From NCBI GenBank assembly GCA_024233515.1, contig JACKPO010000002.1, positions 205,417-269,416 on the forward strand: a stretch of DNA of 64,000 nt. The letters are read 5' to 3'. Each line of letters starts with the position of its first letter. Positions within the stretch are counted from its first letter, which is position 1. A program made the position numbers and the translations under genes. This document shows, in pieces, positions 49,306 through 58,694 of the stretch. The notes under the pieces were generated by a model. It worked only from the letters and a program-made list of their open reading frames with translations, had not been told where the DNA came from and did not search any database. The DNA comes from Chlamydiales bacterium (GTDB lineage Bacteria; Chlamydiota; Chlamydiia; Chlamydiales; Simkaniaceae).

Positions 49306-50475
49306 ATGGACACTCATGAGTATCAAGCGAAAGAAATTTTGAAAAAGTATGGAATGCCAATCCCAGAATTTGGAGTGGCGTCAACACCTCAAGAGGCGGA
49401 GCATGTTATCCAAGAGCTGAAGCTTCAAGAGGCAGTTGTCAAGATTCAAGTCCATGCGGGCGGCCGGGGTAAAGCCGGAGGGGTGAAGTTTGCCAAGTCG
49501 AAAGAAGAGATTTTAGAGACCGCAAAAAAACTCATTGGGATGAAAATGGTGAATAACCAAACAGGACCGCAGGGGATCGTTGCCCAGAAAGTTCTGATTA
49601 CACGTCCTGTCGATATTGCCAAAGAGTATTACTTGGGAGCGATCATCGACCGAGAACATGCCACAGCGATTCTTATTGCCTCACCTGAGGGGGGAATGGA
49701 GATTGAAGAGGTGGCAGAGAAAACACCCGAAAAAATCTTAAAACTTCCCATCGGACTCGACGGAAGTGTCAAACCCTACCATCTACTGCGTCTCGCAAAC
49801 TTCATGGGATGGAAAGGGGAGACAGCAAAGCAGGGGATGAAAACCTCTGCAGCTCTTGCCAAAGCCTTTATCGAAACTGATGCCTCTCTTTTAGAGATCA
49901 ATCCTCTTGTGGAAACCGATAAGGGAGAGATCTGGGCGATCGATGCAAAGCTTAGCGTTGATGATAATGCTCTCTTTCGGCAAAAAGAGATCGCAGCGTT
50001 CTATGACCCAAGCCAAATCCCCCCTAACGAAGTCGCCGCACAAAAGCACGACCTCGCCTATATTTCTCTTACTGGAAACATTGGGTGTATGGTCAACGGA
50101 GCGGGTCTTGCGATGTCCACAATGGACATTATCCACCACTATGGGGGTGAGCCGGCCAACTTCCTCGATGTGGGAGGAGGGGCAAGCAAAGAGAAGGTGA
50201 CGGAAGGGTTTAAGATTATCCTCTCCGATGAAAATGTGAAAGCGATCCTTGTTAACATTTTTGGAGGGATCATGAACTGCGCAACGATTGCCGAAGGGGT
50301 CATTGCCGCTTCGAAAGAACTTTCAATCAAAATCCCTCTCGTGGTCCGTCTAGAAGGGACCAATGTTGAAGAGGGGCGGCGCCTCCTCAAAGAATCGGGC
50401 CTTGCGATTATTTCTGCAGAAGGGATGGCCGATGCTGCAGAAAAAGCAGTCAAAGCACTCAAAGGGGGAAAGTAA
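49306..50475 (+). CDS. sucC: Succinate--CoA ligase, beta subunit
   Basis: The nucleotide-binding subunit of succinyl-CoA synthetase in the TCA cycle. The 389-residue protein starts Met-Asp-Thr-His-Glu-Tyr-Gln-Ala-Lys-Glu. It contains the ATP-grasp elements Val-His-Ala-Gly-Gly-Arg-Gly-Lys-Ala-Gly-Gly-Val, Glu-Ile-Asn-Pro-Leu-Val, and the C-terminal Phe-Leu-Asp-Val-Gly-Gly-Gly-Ala and Asn-Ile-Phe-Gly-Gly-Ile segments. It is divergent from ftsY and abuts sucD without a gap, the order seen in Chlamydia. Confidence 0.97.
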   Translation: MDTHEYQAKEILKKYGMPIPEFGVASTPQEAEHVIQELKLQEAVVKIQVHAGGRGKAGGVKFAKSKEEILETAKKLIGMKMVNNQTGPQGIVAQKVLITRPVDIAKEYYLGAIIDREHATAILIASPEGGMEIEEVAEKTPEKILKLPIGLDGSVKPYHLLRLANFMGWKGETAKQGMKTSAALAKAFIETDASLLEINPLVETDKGEIWAIDAKLSVDDNALFRQKEIAAFYDPSQIPPNEVAAQKHDLAYISLTGNIGCMVNGAGLAMSTMDIIHHYGGEPANFLDVGGGASKEKVTEGFKIILSDENVKAILVNIFGGIMNCATIAEGVIAASKELSIKIPLVVRLEGTNVEEGRRLLKESGLAIISAEGMADAAEKAVKALKGGK

Positions 50476-51348
50476 GTGGCAATCCTTGTGAATAAAGAGA
50501 CCAAAGTCATTACTCAAGGGATCACCGGGAAATCAGGGGAATTTCATACCGAGCAGTGTCTGGAGTACGGTTCGAAGTTTGTGGGGGGAGTGACACCAGG
50601 AAAAGGGGGGCAAGAGATCTTCGATCTTCCCATTTTTGATACTGTCTACGAAGCAAAACAAAAAGTCGATCCTGACGCTACTATGATTTTTGTGCCACCA
50701 CCTTTTGCAGCCAATTCAATTTTGGAAGCAGAAGATGCTGGCATCCCACTTATCATCTGTATTACAGAAGGGATTCCGATCCGGGATATGCTTGAGGTGT
50801 CACGCGTGATGCAAGCCTCAAAAACCTCGCGGCTCATTGGTCCGAACTGTCCAGGGGTGATCACTCCTGATGAGTGCAAGATTGGAATCATGCCAGGGTA
50901 TATTCATAAAAAGGGAAAAATAGGGATCGTGTCCCGTTCGGGAACACTTACCTACGAAGCTGTTTGGCAAACCACGCAAAATGGCCTCGGTCAGTCGAGT
51001 TGTGTCGGGATTGGAGGAGATCCGCTCAACGGGACAAACTTTATCGATGTTTTAGAACTATTCGAAAAAGACCCCGACACACACGGCATCTTACTTCTTG
51101 GGGAAATTGGGGGAAATGCAGAAGAGGAAGCTGCCGATTGGATAAAAGCCAACTGTAGTAAACCTGTTGGTGGTTTTATCGCAGGTGTGACCGCTCCTCC
51201 AGGAAGACGGATGGGGCATGCTGGTGCGATAGTTTCTGGAGGGAAAGGGACCGCTGAGGGGAAGATGGAAGCACTTCGAAATGCAGGCGTTCACGTGGCT
51301 GAAACCCCTGCCGAAATCGGAGATGTGATTTTTAAAGCTATGTCATGA
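50476..51348 (+). CDS. sucD: Succinate--CoA ligase, alpha subunit
   Basis: The CoA-binding and phosphohistidine subunit that pairs with SucC. The 290-residue protein has the N-terminal Thr-Gln-Gly-Ile-Thr-Gly-Lys-Ser-Gly CoA-binding loop and Pro-Pro-Pro-Phe-Ala-Ala. The Cys-Ile-Thr-Glu-Gly-Ile-Pro, Gly-Pro-Asn-Cys-Pro-Gly and active-site His in Gly-His-Ala-Gly-Ala-Ile-Val (near residue 246) follow. The start is GTG 50476. It overlaps the M50 protease gene by 4 bases. Confidence 0.97.
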   Translation: MAILVNKETKVITQGITGKSGEFHTEQCLEYGSKFVGGVTPGKGGQEIFDLPIFDTVYEAKQKVDPDATMIFVPPPFAANSILEAEDAGIPLIICITEGIPIRDMLEVSRVMQASKTSRLIGPNCPGVITPDECKIGIMPGYIHKKGKIGIVSRSGTLTYEAVWQTTQNGLGQSSCVGIGGDPLNGTNFIDVLELFEKDPDTHGILLLGEIGGNAEEEAADWIKANCSKPVGGFIAGVTAPPGRRMGHAGAIVSGGKGTAEGKMEALRNAGVHVAETPAEIGDVIFKAMS

Positions 51349-52475
51349 AGATTCCAGTCAAAATCTCACCCTTTTTTTTCTTAACTGCAGCTCTGATTGG
51401 ATGGATCAATAGTGCAGGGACGAAGCATACCCTAGCGCTCACACTCATTTGGGTTGGTGTGATCTTTGTTTCAATCTTAGTCCATGAATATGGTCACGCA
51501 CTCACCTCACGTTACTTCGGACAAAAGCCTCGCATTCATCTGATTGCCTTTGGAGGACTCACCTACCCGGAAGGAAAACGGCTCCGTGGATGGCGGGAAT
51601 TTCTTGTCGTACTGAATGGTCCTCTCTTCGGGTTTTGCCTCTTTCTCATCGCTCTTTTTATCCTCTCTACCGGTTACTTTGAAAATCCCTTTGTTGTGAT
51701 CACCTTTAAGATCATGGCGTGGGTGAACCTCTTTTGGACCCTCGTTAATCTCCTTCCTGTCATGCCACTCGATGGAGGGCAACTCCTCCGCGTAATCTTT
51801 GAATCGATTTGGGGAGCCAAAGGGCTCAAGTACGCCGTCTTTACCAGCCTCCTCCTTGCAGGAGTCCTTGGCGCTGCCGCCTTTTTCATCGGTTACTTTC
51901 TCATTGGAGTGATCTTCTTCCTCTTTGCCTTCCAAAATGCGACCGCTTGGAAACAATCACGCGTCATGACCGAAAGCGATCGAAGTGAAGAGATCACTAG
52001 AGAGATGAAAGAAGTCGAAGACCTGATCAATAGTGGACAAAAAGAAGTCGCGGTTCCCAAACTTGAAGAGATCCGAAAAAAAGCGAAAGAGGGGATGATC
52101 TTTAACCTTACCTCTCAATATCTCGCCTCTCTTAAAGCTGAAAAAGGGGACTACCAAGAGGTTTATAACCTTTTGAAGCCGATCCGCAAACACCTTAATC
52201 CCGAAGGAGAGCTTCACCTCCACCGCGCCGCCTACGAAGTTGAAGACTACCCCCTTGTCATCGATCTCGCTGGCCCTGCCTTCCAGCTCCTTCCCGATCC
52301 TCAAATCGCTCTCAACTCGGCCCGCGCCTCCGCAGCCCTCTCCCACTCCGAAGCCGCCATCGGCTGGCTCAAAGCCGCCAAACATGCAGGGCTAGATCTC
52401 AAACCTTACCTTGAGGAGAAACTCTTCGATTCCTTGAGAGGAACCGAAGAGTTTAAAAAGCTTAATTCGCCTTAA
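51345..52475 (+). CDS. Site-2 protease (M50) family with C-terminal helical-repeat region
   Basis: A 376-residue intramembrane metalloprotease. The zinc motif His-Glu-Tyr-Gly-His is at residues 47-51 in a membrane helix, and the third ligand lies in [11 protein letters not shown] (Asp143). About six membrane helices are seen up to residue 205. The C-terminal 170 residues are soluble and helical, with repeats that look TPR-like. This resembles the SpoIVFB-type subgroup without PDZ. The target is unknown; a role in membrane stress signalling is possible. It overlaps sucD by 4 bases and ends convergent with htrA (14-base overlap). Confidence 0.85.
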   Translation: MKIPVKISPFFFLTAALIGWINSAGTKHTLALTLIWVGVIFVSILVHEYGHALTSRYFGQKPRIHLIAFGGLTYPEGKRLRGWREFLVVLNGPLFGFCLFLIALFILSTGYFENPFVVITFKIMAWVNLFWTLVNLLPVMPLDGGQLLRVIFESIWGAKGLKYAVFTSLLLAGVLGAAAFFIGYFLIGVIFFLFAFQNATAWKQSRVMTESDRSEEITREMKEVEDLINSGQKEVAVPKLEEIRKKAKEGMIFNLTSQYLASLKAEKGDYQEVYNLLKPIRKHLNPEGELHLHRAAYEVEDYPLVIDLAGPAFQLLPDPQIALNSARASAALSHSEAAIGWLKAAKHAGLDLKPYLEEKLFDSLRGTEEFKKLNSP

Positions 52476-53901
52476 GTGTGTAGAACTTCATCATGTCTCC
52501 TTGGCGGACCAGAAGAAGGACCCGTTGTCCTGCCTTAACCCCTTTAAGGGCATCGTTGAAGTCGGTCACGTTGGTCACTTTCTTATGATTCACAGCCATC
52601 ACAAGGAAACCAGGCTTCATTCCTGCGCTGTCAGCAGGAGAACCCGGTTCGACAGAGACAATCACCACCCCTTTGTCATCTTGACTAAAGCGGTAGCTTT
52701 GAATGTTCTCGTTCGTGAGGTTATCGACAGAGAGACCAAGATGTCTGGAAGCTGTTGTCGAGGAGACTAAAGTGTTAGCTCCAAACTCTCCGAGGATGAC
52801 AGGAATACTCATGATCTTTCCATTTCGGTTGATGGTGAGGTCGACCTTAGTTCCTGGAGGAAGAAGGACAACATCATTGCGGAGTTGACCAGGATTCTTA
52901 ATCGGATACCCATTCATTTTGGTGACGATATCTCCTTGCTTGATTCCTGCTTGTTCTGCAGGAGAGCCTTCGACGACATCGACAATGAGCGCTCCTTGCG
53001 TGCTATCTGAACCGAACGCTTCTGCAAGGTCTGGATCGATGGGCTGCAATGAAACACCGAGGAAGCCACGGGTGACAACCCCATTATTCACCAGTTGATC
53101 TTTGATATTCACTAGAATGTTACTTGGGATTGCAAAACCGATTCCCATGTAACCGCCCGATTGAGAGACAATTGCCGTGTTCATCCCGATCACTTTCATA
53201 TCAAGATCGATCAATGGCCCCCCAGAGTTTCCTGGGTTAATGGCCGCATCGGTTTGGATAAAATCTTCGTAGTCGGTGATCTGGAGTCCTTGGCGTCCTT
53301 TTGCACTGATGATCCCTGCAGAGACACTTGCCTCAAGAGAGAAAGGGTTTCCAATGGCAACAACCCACTCGCCCACTTCTACACCGTCTGAATCACCAAG
53401 CTCCAAATAGGGAAAGTTGTTCCCATAGGTGTCGTCTAACTTGATCACTGCGATATCGGTCCGTGGATCTCCACCAATGTAGGTCGCTCCGATCTGTCGG
53501 TTTGAACCATCTTGCATATGAACAGTGAGTTTTTTTGCGCCCCGCACCACGTGAAGGTTGGTCATAATATGACCATCTTTTGAAACGAGAAAACCCGATC
53601 CTTGGCTCACCTGGGGTCCTGGGGGTCTTCTGGGGCCACCGAAAAAGTGGCGGAAGAACTCATCATTGAACATGTCATTGGGATTATAGCCACGATCAGA
53701 GCCCCCCTCAGCGCGAATAAAAACGACCGCCGGGGTACACTTTTTTGCAAGATCAATAAACGGCCTAGAAAATGCCTTACCCGGAGTATTATTATACTGC
53801 GTTGGGTAGCGCTTCCCATAAGCTAAATCATCACCGGTGATTTCTTTTGCTCCAAGCCCTACCGATAGTAATACAAACAATCCAAGTGCCAAACGTTTCA
53901 T
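52462..53901 (-). CDS. htrA: HtrA/DegP-type periplasmic serine protease
   Basis: A 479-residue protease-chaperone of the cell envelope. It has a signal peptide (residues 1-18) and a trypsin-like domain with His117 (Thr-Asn-Leu-His-Val-Val), Asp149 (Arg-Thr-Asp-Ile-Ala-Val) and Ser226 (Gly-Asn-Ser-Gly-Gly-Pro). Two PDZ domains follow at about 275-370 and 385-475. The chlamydial homologue is also secreted into host cells late in infection. An AAGGAG ribosome site precedes ATG 53901. It is the last gene of a minus-strand run that begins with the M16C protease. Confidence 0.97.
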   Translation of the reverse strand: MKRLALGLFVLLSVGLGAKEITGDDLAYGKRYPTQYNNTPGKAFSRPFIDLAKKCTPAVVFIRAEGGSDRGYNPNDMFNDEFFRHFFGGPRRPPGPQVSQGSGFLVSKDGHIMTNLHVVRGAKKLTVHMQDGSNRQIGATYIGGDPRTDIAVIKLDDTYGNNFPYLELGDSDGVEVGEWVVAIGNPFSLEASVSAGIISAKGRQGLQITDYEDFIQTDAAINPGNSGGPLIDLDMKVIGMNTAIVSQSGGYMGIGFAIPSNILVNIKDQLVNNGVVTRGFLGVSLQPIDPDLAEAFGSDSTQGALIVDVVEGSPAEQAGIKQGDIVTKMNGYPIKNPGQLRNDVVLLPPGTKVDLTINRNGKIMSIPVILGEFGANTLVSSTTASRHLGLSVDNLTNENIQSYRFSQDDKGVVIVSVEPGSPADSAGMKPGFLVMAVNHKKVTNVTDFNDALKGVKAGQRVLLLVRQGDMMKFYTLKAN

Positions 53902-53947
53902 AGATACTCCTTTGATTTAGAATTCCCATACTAACCAAAGAAAGATT

Positions 53948-54445
53948 TTATTCCAAAGGAATTGAAAGGCCTAAGGTTTCTTTGTTGGCGCAGTTCAGCC
54001 CGATCACTTTGCCATCAAGGCTGAGGAGGGGGCCGCCGATTTCGGTGGGATTGAGGGGAGTGTCGAGAAGGAGAAGCTCCGAGAGATGGCCACTCACCAT
54101 GGTCCGTCGAAGGTAGGCCCGGCGGAAGGCGTAGCCACCAATGAGCCCCCACTCGCCACGTGTAGGAGCATTTCCGATCTCTAAGAAGGGGAAGTCGTGT
54201 CCAGGAATTTCTAGATGGGCGATATCGTGATCGTGGGAACGGAGGGTTGCGAGATAGAAGTGGTTTTGATGCTCAATGGTGATCACACTTTCCTCTTTGA
54301 TCGGGTGGTAGAGAGTCAAAAGATCACCGTCGGATGAGATAAAAAAGCCTGCTTGCTTGACGGTTCCTGCAAGAACTTGGACGATTGCTTCTACATTCGC
54401 TACGAGAGCGCTAAAGGGGAGTAATAGTAAAACCAGGATTTTCAT
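53948..54445 (-). CDS. HtrA-like protein lacking the catalytic serine (pseudoprotease)
   Basis: A 165-residue protein with a signal peptide (about residues 1-16) followed by a single trypsin-like domain and no PDZ. His (His47 in Leu-Thr-Leu-Tyr-His-Pro) and Asp (Asp74 in His-Asp-Ile-Ala-His) are kept, and the Gly-Gly-Pro-Leu-x3-Asp-Gly-Lys-Val-Ile-Gly strand is intact. The serine position of Asn-Pro-Gly-Asn-Ser-Gly-Gly-Pro reads Asn-Pro-Thr-Glu-Ile-Gly-Gly-Pro, with Ile136 in place of Ser. It is probably catalytically dead and may act as a binding or regulatory partner of HtrA next door. It overlaps the M16C gene by 35 bases and lies 46 bases before htrA. Confidence 0.75.
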   Translation of the reverse strand: MKILVLLLLPFSALVANVEAIVQVLAGTVKQAGFFISSDGDLLTLYHPIKEESVITIEHQNHFYLATLRSHDHDIAHLEIPGHDFPFLEIGNAPTRGEWGLIGGYAFRRAYLRRTMVSGHLSELLLLDTPLNPTEIGGPLLSLDGKVIGLNCANKETLGLSIPLE

Positions 54446-57314
54446 TATTCATCAAGCTTTCCCCGCCAAAGGTCACTTTTCGTCCCTCTTTTCCTTGAAG
54501 GTGCGATTTCACTGCTTTCATCACCTCTTCTTTCGTTGTATTCATGAGATGATCGCGAAACTCTTGCCGGTCTTCTTTCGTTTGTCCTTCGCGGAATTGG
54601 TTATAGGCAACATTAGCCCGTGAGCCTGGAGAAACAGGGGAGTCAAGCCCCTGAAGAACGCCAAGCTTTGCCTCTTCAAGATCGCGGTCGGTAAACTTTC
54701 CGCTGGCAATTCGGTTGATCCCTTCCTCGAACGCTTCAAAGGTGAGCCCTACATGGGGATCGCGGTAAGAATAGAAGTAATAATTCCCCGTGGTAGAGTT
54801 GTAATTCGCGCGGCATCCGTAAGCGCCCCCCTGCTCTCTAACCTTTTTATGAAGGAAGGTATTTTCCATTAGATCGGTTGAGACAGCCAGCGCAGGAGAT
54901 GTAGGATCATTGATATTTGGAGCTTTAAGACCATAGGCCGAAAAAGCAACAGGTGTCGAAAGGATTTTCCCCTCAGAAGGTGAGGTGTTTGGCAGCGGAA
55001 GATTTTCCCATGGCGTAAATGTTTTGGAAGGGAGCTCATTCAAAGCAAAGAAATTTTCCTTTGTTAAGATCCGGTATTGTTTTTCATCACAAGACAAGAT
55101 GAGGTGGGGAGAGGTGAGATGGAATAGACGGTCACTTAGCATTTCAAACTTGGCAACGATTGTATCAAGCTCTTGATCAAGATTTGCCGATAACTTTCGG
55201 ATGAACTCAAAATAGGGGAGACCACTCATGTTCTCTCCAAGAAAAGAGCCTTGTGTATTGTTTGCCACCGAGCGTTGAATCGCGTAAGAAATGGCACTTC
55301 GATTCAGTCGATTTTCCAAAGAGGTATGAATTTGTAAGATGAGTTCTTTAATGCGCCCTCTATCTGTGAGATCGACGCCGCGGCACACATCGGTGAAAAG
55401 TTCAAAGAGCTTTCCGAGGTTCCGTGTTAACACCTTCCCCTTCAGCCCAAAGGCAGGGTTAATTGTTTGGGGATCGCCAATTTGAGGATAGAGACTGAGC
55501 GAAGTCCCAAAATCCCCCAAATGGGCGTTGATGTAGTCGAGGTTGTCCTTGTAGTCACGTCCCCCTGTTCCCAGCTCTGGCAAAATCGAGCTAAAAAGCT
55601 GCAGGTAGGGGAGCTCTTCCACAGAAAGTTTAGGGAGATCAAAAAGGACTTTTGCGTAGGCAATATGGTTTGTAAAACATTCATGATGGAAGATCGTTAA
55701 TTGTCCATCTTGCTCATGACTCAGGCGGTATTCAGGTGCCTCTTTAGGAACATCGGAGAGATGAATTTTTGGGAGGCACTCGAGCGATTGATTTTCGGTC
55801 TTCTCCTGGTAAGCCGCTAACTTCTTTGTTTGCTCCCGGATCTTCTTCTTTTCATCCTCTCTTAAGGAAGCTTCAATCGTTTTAAGCCTTTTCTTTTCCC
55901 TTTCTTGCTCTTTATGTTCAAGCGCAGGGTCGGGTGAAAAGATATGAGTGAGAAAATGGGGGTTCTCTAGGAAATATTTTCGGATTAGCCCCGGGAAATA
56001 GTTGGGATTAGAGGCAAGGAGTCGGAGCTTTTTAAACTGCGAGTAAACGGTCAATGCATCCTCAGGAAGAGAGCCATGTTGCATAGGAAGAACCGAGCGG
56101 AAAAAGAGGGTCAATCCAAAAGGTCCCTCATCTCCTGTAATCTCTAGTCTTGAAAACTCGAGTTGATGGATGGCCGCTTCGATTTTTTCTTCAGAGATCT
56201 CCTCAGAGCAGATCTTTTCAAGTGTATTAAATAAGACCGCTTTGAGCTCCTCGACCTTTTCCTTCTCCGCGCCGCGGCAGATAATGGCATAGGGAAACTC
56301 AGACATTTCAGTATCGAGATACCCATCTGCTTGTGTGCAGAGACCCGACTTTAAAAGAGCAAGCTTTAGGGGCGAAGCATCGGTCTCCATCAGGATCGAA
56401 TCAAGTGCGGCAAGAGCAAGACTCTCTTCTTGGTCCTCGATCGTCGCCGTTAGCCACGCAAAAGTGATAAAATCTTTCCCCTCCGCTGCTGGATAATGTC
56501 CCTCTTTCATTACAGGGGCTGCAAACCGTTTTTGCTTCGGAATGCGTGGAAGGGGAGGGAGTTTTTCTGAGTCCTTGAGCGCATGTTTGTAGATAAAATC
56601 GAGGTGCTTTTCAAGAGGGAGGTCGCCGTAGAAGAAAAAGATGCAACGGCTTGGATGATAGTAGGTCGCATGAAACGCTTTGAGCCCTTCATAAGTGAGG
56701 TGAGGAATCTCCACAGGATCTCCCCCTGAATTAAACGCATATGTTAAATCAGGAGTTAGGTATTTCGATACCTCATGCCACAGCCGTGTTTCAGGACTTG
56801 AAAGGGACCCTTTCATTTCATTATAGACAACCCCCTTATACACGAGATGGGGATCGAACTCGAAACGGTGCCCCTCCTGCAAAAAACTCATTTCCTTCAG
56901 CTCAGGAAAAAAGACTGCATCGAGATAAACCTCAAGGAGATTATAAAAATCTTTCTCCACCTGTGAAGCGGCTGGATAACACGTAAAATCAGCTCCCGTC
57001 ATGGCATTCATAAAGGTATTGAGACTCCGCCGCGTCATCGAAAAGAAAGGATCTTTCACTGGAAACTTTTTCGAACCGCAGAGGACCGTATGCTCGAGAA
57101 TATGAGCCACCCCCGTCGAATCACTCGGCAAGGTCTGCAATGATAAACAAAACAGGTTCTCAGGATCGTCGGCATCCAGGTGAACCACTCGCGCTCCTGT
57201 TGGTCCATGCTCAAGTTCATATAAAACCATTTGCAGCTCTTCGATCGGAAGGGCTTTCGTGAAGGTAAATTCCTTGTGCTTGTCACCAACCTGGTGCTGA
57301 ACCTCTAAAGTCAT
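54411..57314 (-). CDS. M16C metalloprotease (PreP/insulinase family)
   Basis: A 967-residue peptidase with the inverted zinc motif His-Ile-Leu-Glu-His at residues 71-75 and the downstream Glu in Val-Tyr-Asn-Glu-Met-Lys-Gly. It has the two-halved M16C structure with a long helical hinge (Glu/Lys-rich, about residues 470-510). The C-terminal half has Arg-Glu-x-Gly-Gly-Ala-Tyr-Gly. These enzymes degrade short peptides in a closed chamber. No signal peptide is apparent. A zinc protease gene sits next to htrA in Chlamydia as well. Confidence 0.93.
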   Translation of the reverse strand: MTLEVQHQVGDKHKEFTFTKALPIEELQMVLYELEHGPTGARVVHLDADDPENLFCLSLQTLPSDSTGVAHILEHTVLCGSKKFPVKDPFFSMTRRSLNTFMNAMTGADFTCYPAASQVEKDFYNLLEVYLDAVFFPELKEMSFLQEGHRFEFDPHLVYKGVVYNEMKGSLSSPETRLWHEVSKYLTPDLTYAFNSGGDPVEIPHLTYEGLKAFHATYYHPSRCIFFFYGDLPLEKHLDFIYKHALKDSEKLPPLPRIPKQKRFAAPVMKEGHYPAAEGKDFITFAWLTATIEDQEESLALAALDSILMETDASPLKLALLKSGLCTQADGYLDTEMSEFPYAIICRGAEKEKVEELKAVLFNTLEKICSEEISEEKIEAAIHQLEFSRLEITGDEGPFGLTLFFRSVLPMQHGSLPEDALTVYSQFKKLRLLASNPNYFPGLIRKYFLENPHFLTHIFSPDPALEHKEQEREKKRLKTIEASLREDEKKKIREQTKKLAAYQEKTENQSLECLPKIHLSDVPKEAPEYRLSHEQDGQLTIFHHECFTNHIAYAKVLFDLPKLSVEELPYLQLFSSILPELGTGGRDYKDNLDYINAHLGDFGTSLSLYPQIGDPQTINPAFGLKGKVLTRNLGKLFELFTDVCRGVDLTDRGRIKELILQIHTSLENRLNRSAISYAIQRSVANNTQGSFLGENMSGLPYFEFIRKLSANLDQELDTIVAKFEMLSDRLFHLTSPHLILSCDEKQYRILTKENFFALNELPSKTFTPWENLPLPNTSPSEGKILSTPVAFSAYGLKAPNINDPTSPALAVSTDLMENTFLHKKVREQGGAYGCRANYNSTTGNYYFYSYRDPHVGLTFEAFEEGINRIASGKFTDRDLEEAKLGVLQGLDSPVSPGSRANVAYNQFREGQTKEDRQEFRDHLMNTTKEEVMKAVKSHLQGKEGRKVTFGGESLMNNENPGFTITPL

Positions 57315-57454
57315 AGGTTTGATTTTAACACCCTTTACGATAAATTGCTAGTAGGATATATTCTCCGGGATCAATCATTTTCAGTGGATAAATTATGACC
57401 TATGTCAGTTTGACTTTGCAATAGCCTATCCAGAATTAGCTGACGAGAAAAATC

Positions 57455-58597
57455 CTAATTGGCGAGGTATTCTTTATAGTTCTGGATCTGGACGTTTTCA
57501 AGATAGGGTCTTGTTTTCCCCTGGTAGAGGAGAATGCCTTTGTCATTGGGCTGAATGATCCCTTCTATGGGTTTGGTCATTTTAGAATGGAACGTCTCTG
57601 ACGTTTTGATTTCGATGAGCTCCCTATACTGTCGATGATCGATAATCAAGTCGACCTCTACTCCATGACTGGTTCGATAAAAGTAAAGCTTGCTATGGAG
57701 CTTCTGGTGGACAAGCAGCTTGAGACACTCTGCGACTAGATAATTTTCAAAAAGGGCTCCATGCATAGGTCCTTTTTCATAGAGATCTCGATTGGAGATT
57801 CCGCATAGATGAGAAACAAGTCCCACGTCGTAGAAATAGACTTTGGGTCGTTTTACAATCCGTTTTCCCAGGTTTTTATAATAAGGAGGAACAAGGAAGA
57901 TAATATAACTGGCTTCCAGGATAGAGATCCATCTGGTAATGGTTTTTACATCGACACCTAGAGCGTTGGAAAACATTGAATAGTTGAGAATTTGCGAGGT
58001 ATTAGCTGCTAAAAGCTGAATCAGTCTTTGGAAGTCTCGAAGATCACCAACATTTGCGAGAGTTCTTAGGTCTTTTTCGATGTAGGTTTCGATATAGGAT
58101 GCATACCAGTCATCGAAGAGTTTGTAATCTTTATGAACAAGTTCTGGATAAGCCCCGAAAAAGAGGGAGTCTTCCAAGTGTTTTTTTGGCATTTCGCTGT
58201 AGCTGTAGGGGAGGAGAGTGAGGAGGCCAATACGTCCAGCAAGAGATTCTGAGATCTCTTTAGAAAGGGAAAATTGGCTCGATCCTGTTAGGATAAACTT
58301 TCCCGCCGTTTCCCGATCTTCATCGACGGCAAGTTTGAGATAATCAAAAATTTCAGGGACCTTTTGAACCTCGTCGAAAATCACCTTGTGATGGTGGATT
58401 CGCATAAACTTTTCTGGATCGTTATAGAAGAGGGTTACATTGGCTCCTTCGTCAAAGGAGACATAAGTATAGTCTTTGAGATGTTGTTTGATCAGGGTGG
58501 ACTTACCAGATTGCCTTGGGCCTGTCACTGCCACGACAGAGAAAAAGTCGACATATTCCTTAAGTTTCTGTTCTAGAGTTCTTTGGCGATATTTCAT
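57455..58597 (-). CDS. AAA_14/DUF4143 ATPase with nuclease-like C terminus (copy 5)
   Basis: A 380-residue family member. Walker A is Gly-Pro-Arg-Gln-Ser-Gly-Lys-Ser-Thr, Walker B is Val-Ile-Phe-Asp-Glu-Val-Gln, and the sensor is Leu-Thr-Gly-Ser-Ser. The family's Tyr-x3-Tyr-Ile-Glu-Lys-Asp-Leu-Arg and Tyr-Phe-Tyr-Asp-Val-Gly-Leu are present. The nuclease-like motif is Gly-Val-Glu-Val-Asp-x10-Ile-Glu-Ile-Lys. It is close to copy 4 at 47040. I start at ATG 58597; the frame opens upstream to 58642 through the dyad. It lies between the M16C gene and nrdB, two genes that are near neighbours in Chlamydia. The 140-base gap after it holds no clear feature. Confidence 0.86.
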   Translation of the reverse strand: MKYRQRTLEQKLKEYVDFFSVVAVTGPRQSGKSTLIKQHLKDYTYVSFDEGANVTLFYNDPEKFMRIHHHKVIFDEVQKVPEIFDYLKLAVDEDRETAGKFILTGSSQFSLSKEISESLAGRIGLLTLLPYSYSEMPKKHLEDSLFFGAYPELVHKDYKLFDDWYASYIETYIEKDLRTLANVGDLRDFQRLIQLLAANTSQILNYSMFSNALGVDVKTITRWISILEASYIIFLVPPYYKNLGKRIVKRPKVYFYDVGLVSHLCGISNRDLYEKGPMHGALFENYLVAECLKLLVHQKLHSKLYFYRTSHGVEVDLIIDHRQYRELIEIKTSETFHSKMTKPIEGIIQPNDKGILLYQGKTRPYLENVQIQNYKEYLAN

Positions 58598-58617
58598 AGT
58601 TTGTTTTTCGTGTAATT

Positions 58618-58634
58618 TTGGAATCTGATTCCAA
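58618..58634. promoter_or_regulatory. 17-bp perfect dyad upstream of ATPase copy 5
   Basis: TTGGAATC-T-GATTCCAA is a perfect palindrome around T58626, with partial symmetry continuing into AATTTT on both sides. It ends 20 bases before ATG 58597, in the same relative position as the dyads before the other ATPases of this family. Candidate operator. Confidence 0.55.
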
Positions 58635-58662
58635 TTTTGCACAAAAAAACCTTCCTGTCAAA

Positions 58663-58690
58663 TAAAAAAAGGGCGCCGATGGGCGCCCTT
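58663..58690 (-). terminator. Rho-independent terminator of nrdA-nrdB
   Basis: Read on the minus strand, AAGGGCGCC (58690-58682) pairs perfectly with GGCGCCCTT (58677-58669) across loop CATC and runs into a stretch of T. It starts 4 bases after the nrdB stop. It is the strongest intrinsic terminator in the window. Confidence 0.93.
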
Positions 58691-58694
58691 ATGA

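Noticed and set aside
57385..57545. Possible plus-strand coding remnant downstream of ATPase copy 5 and overlapping its end
   Set aside because: The open stretch has plausible amino acid composition but no start, no recognised family and mostly mirrors the ATPase end.
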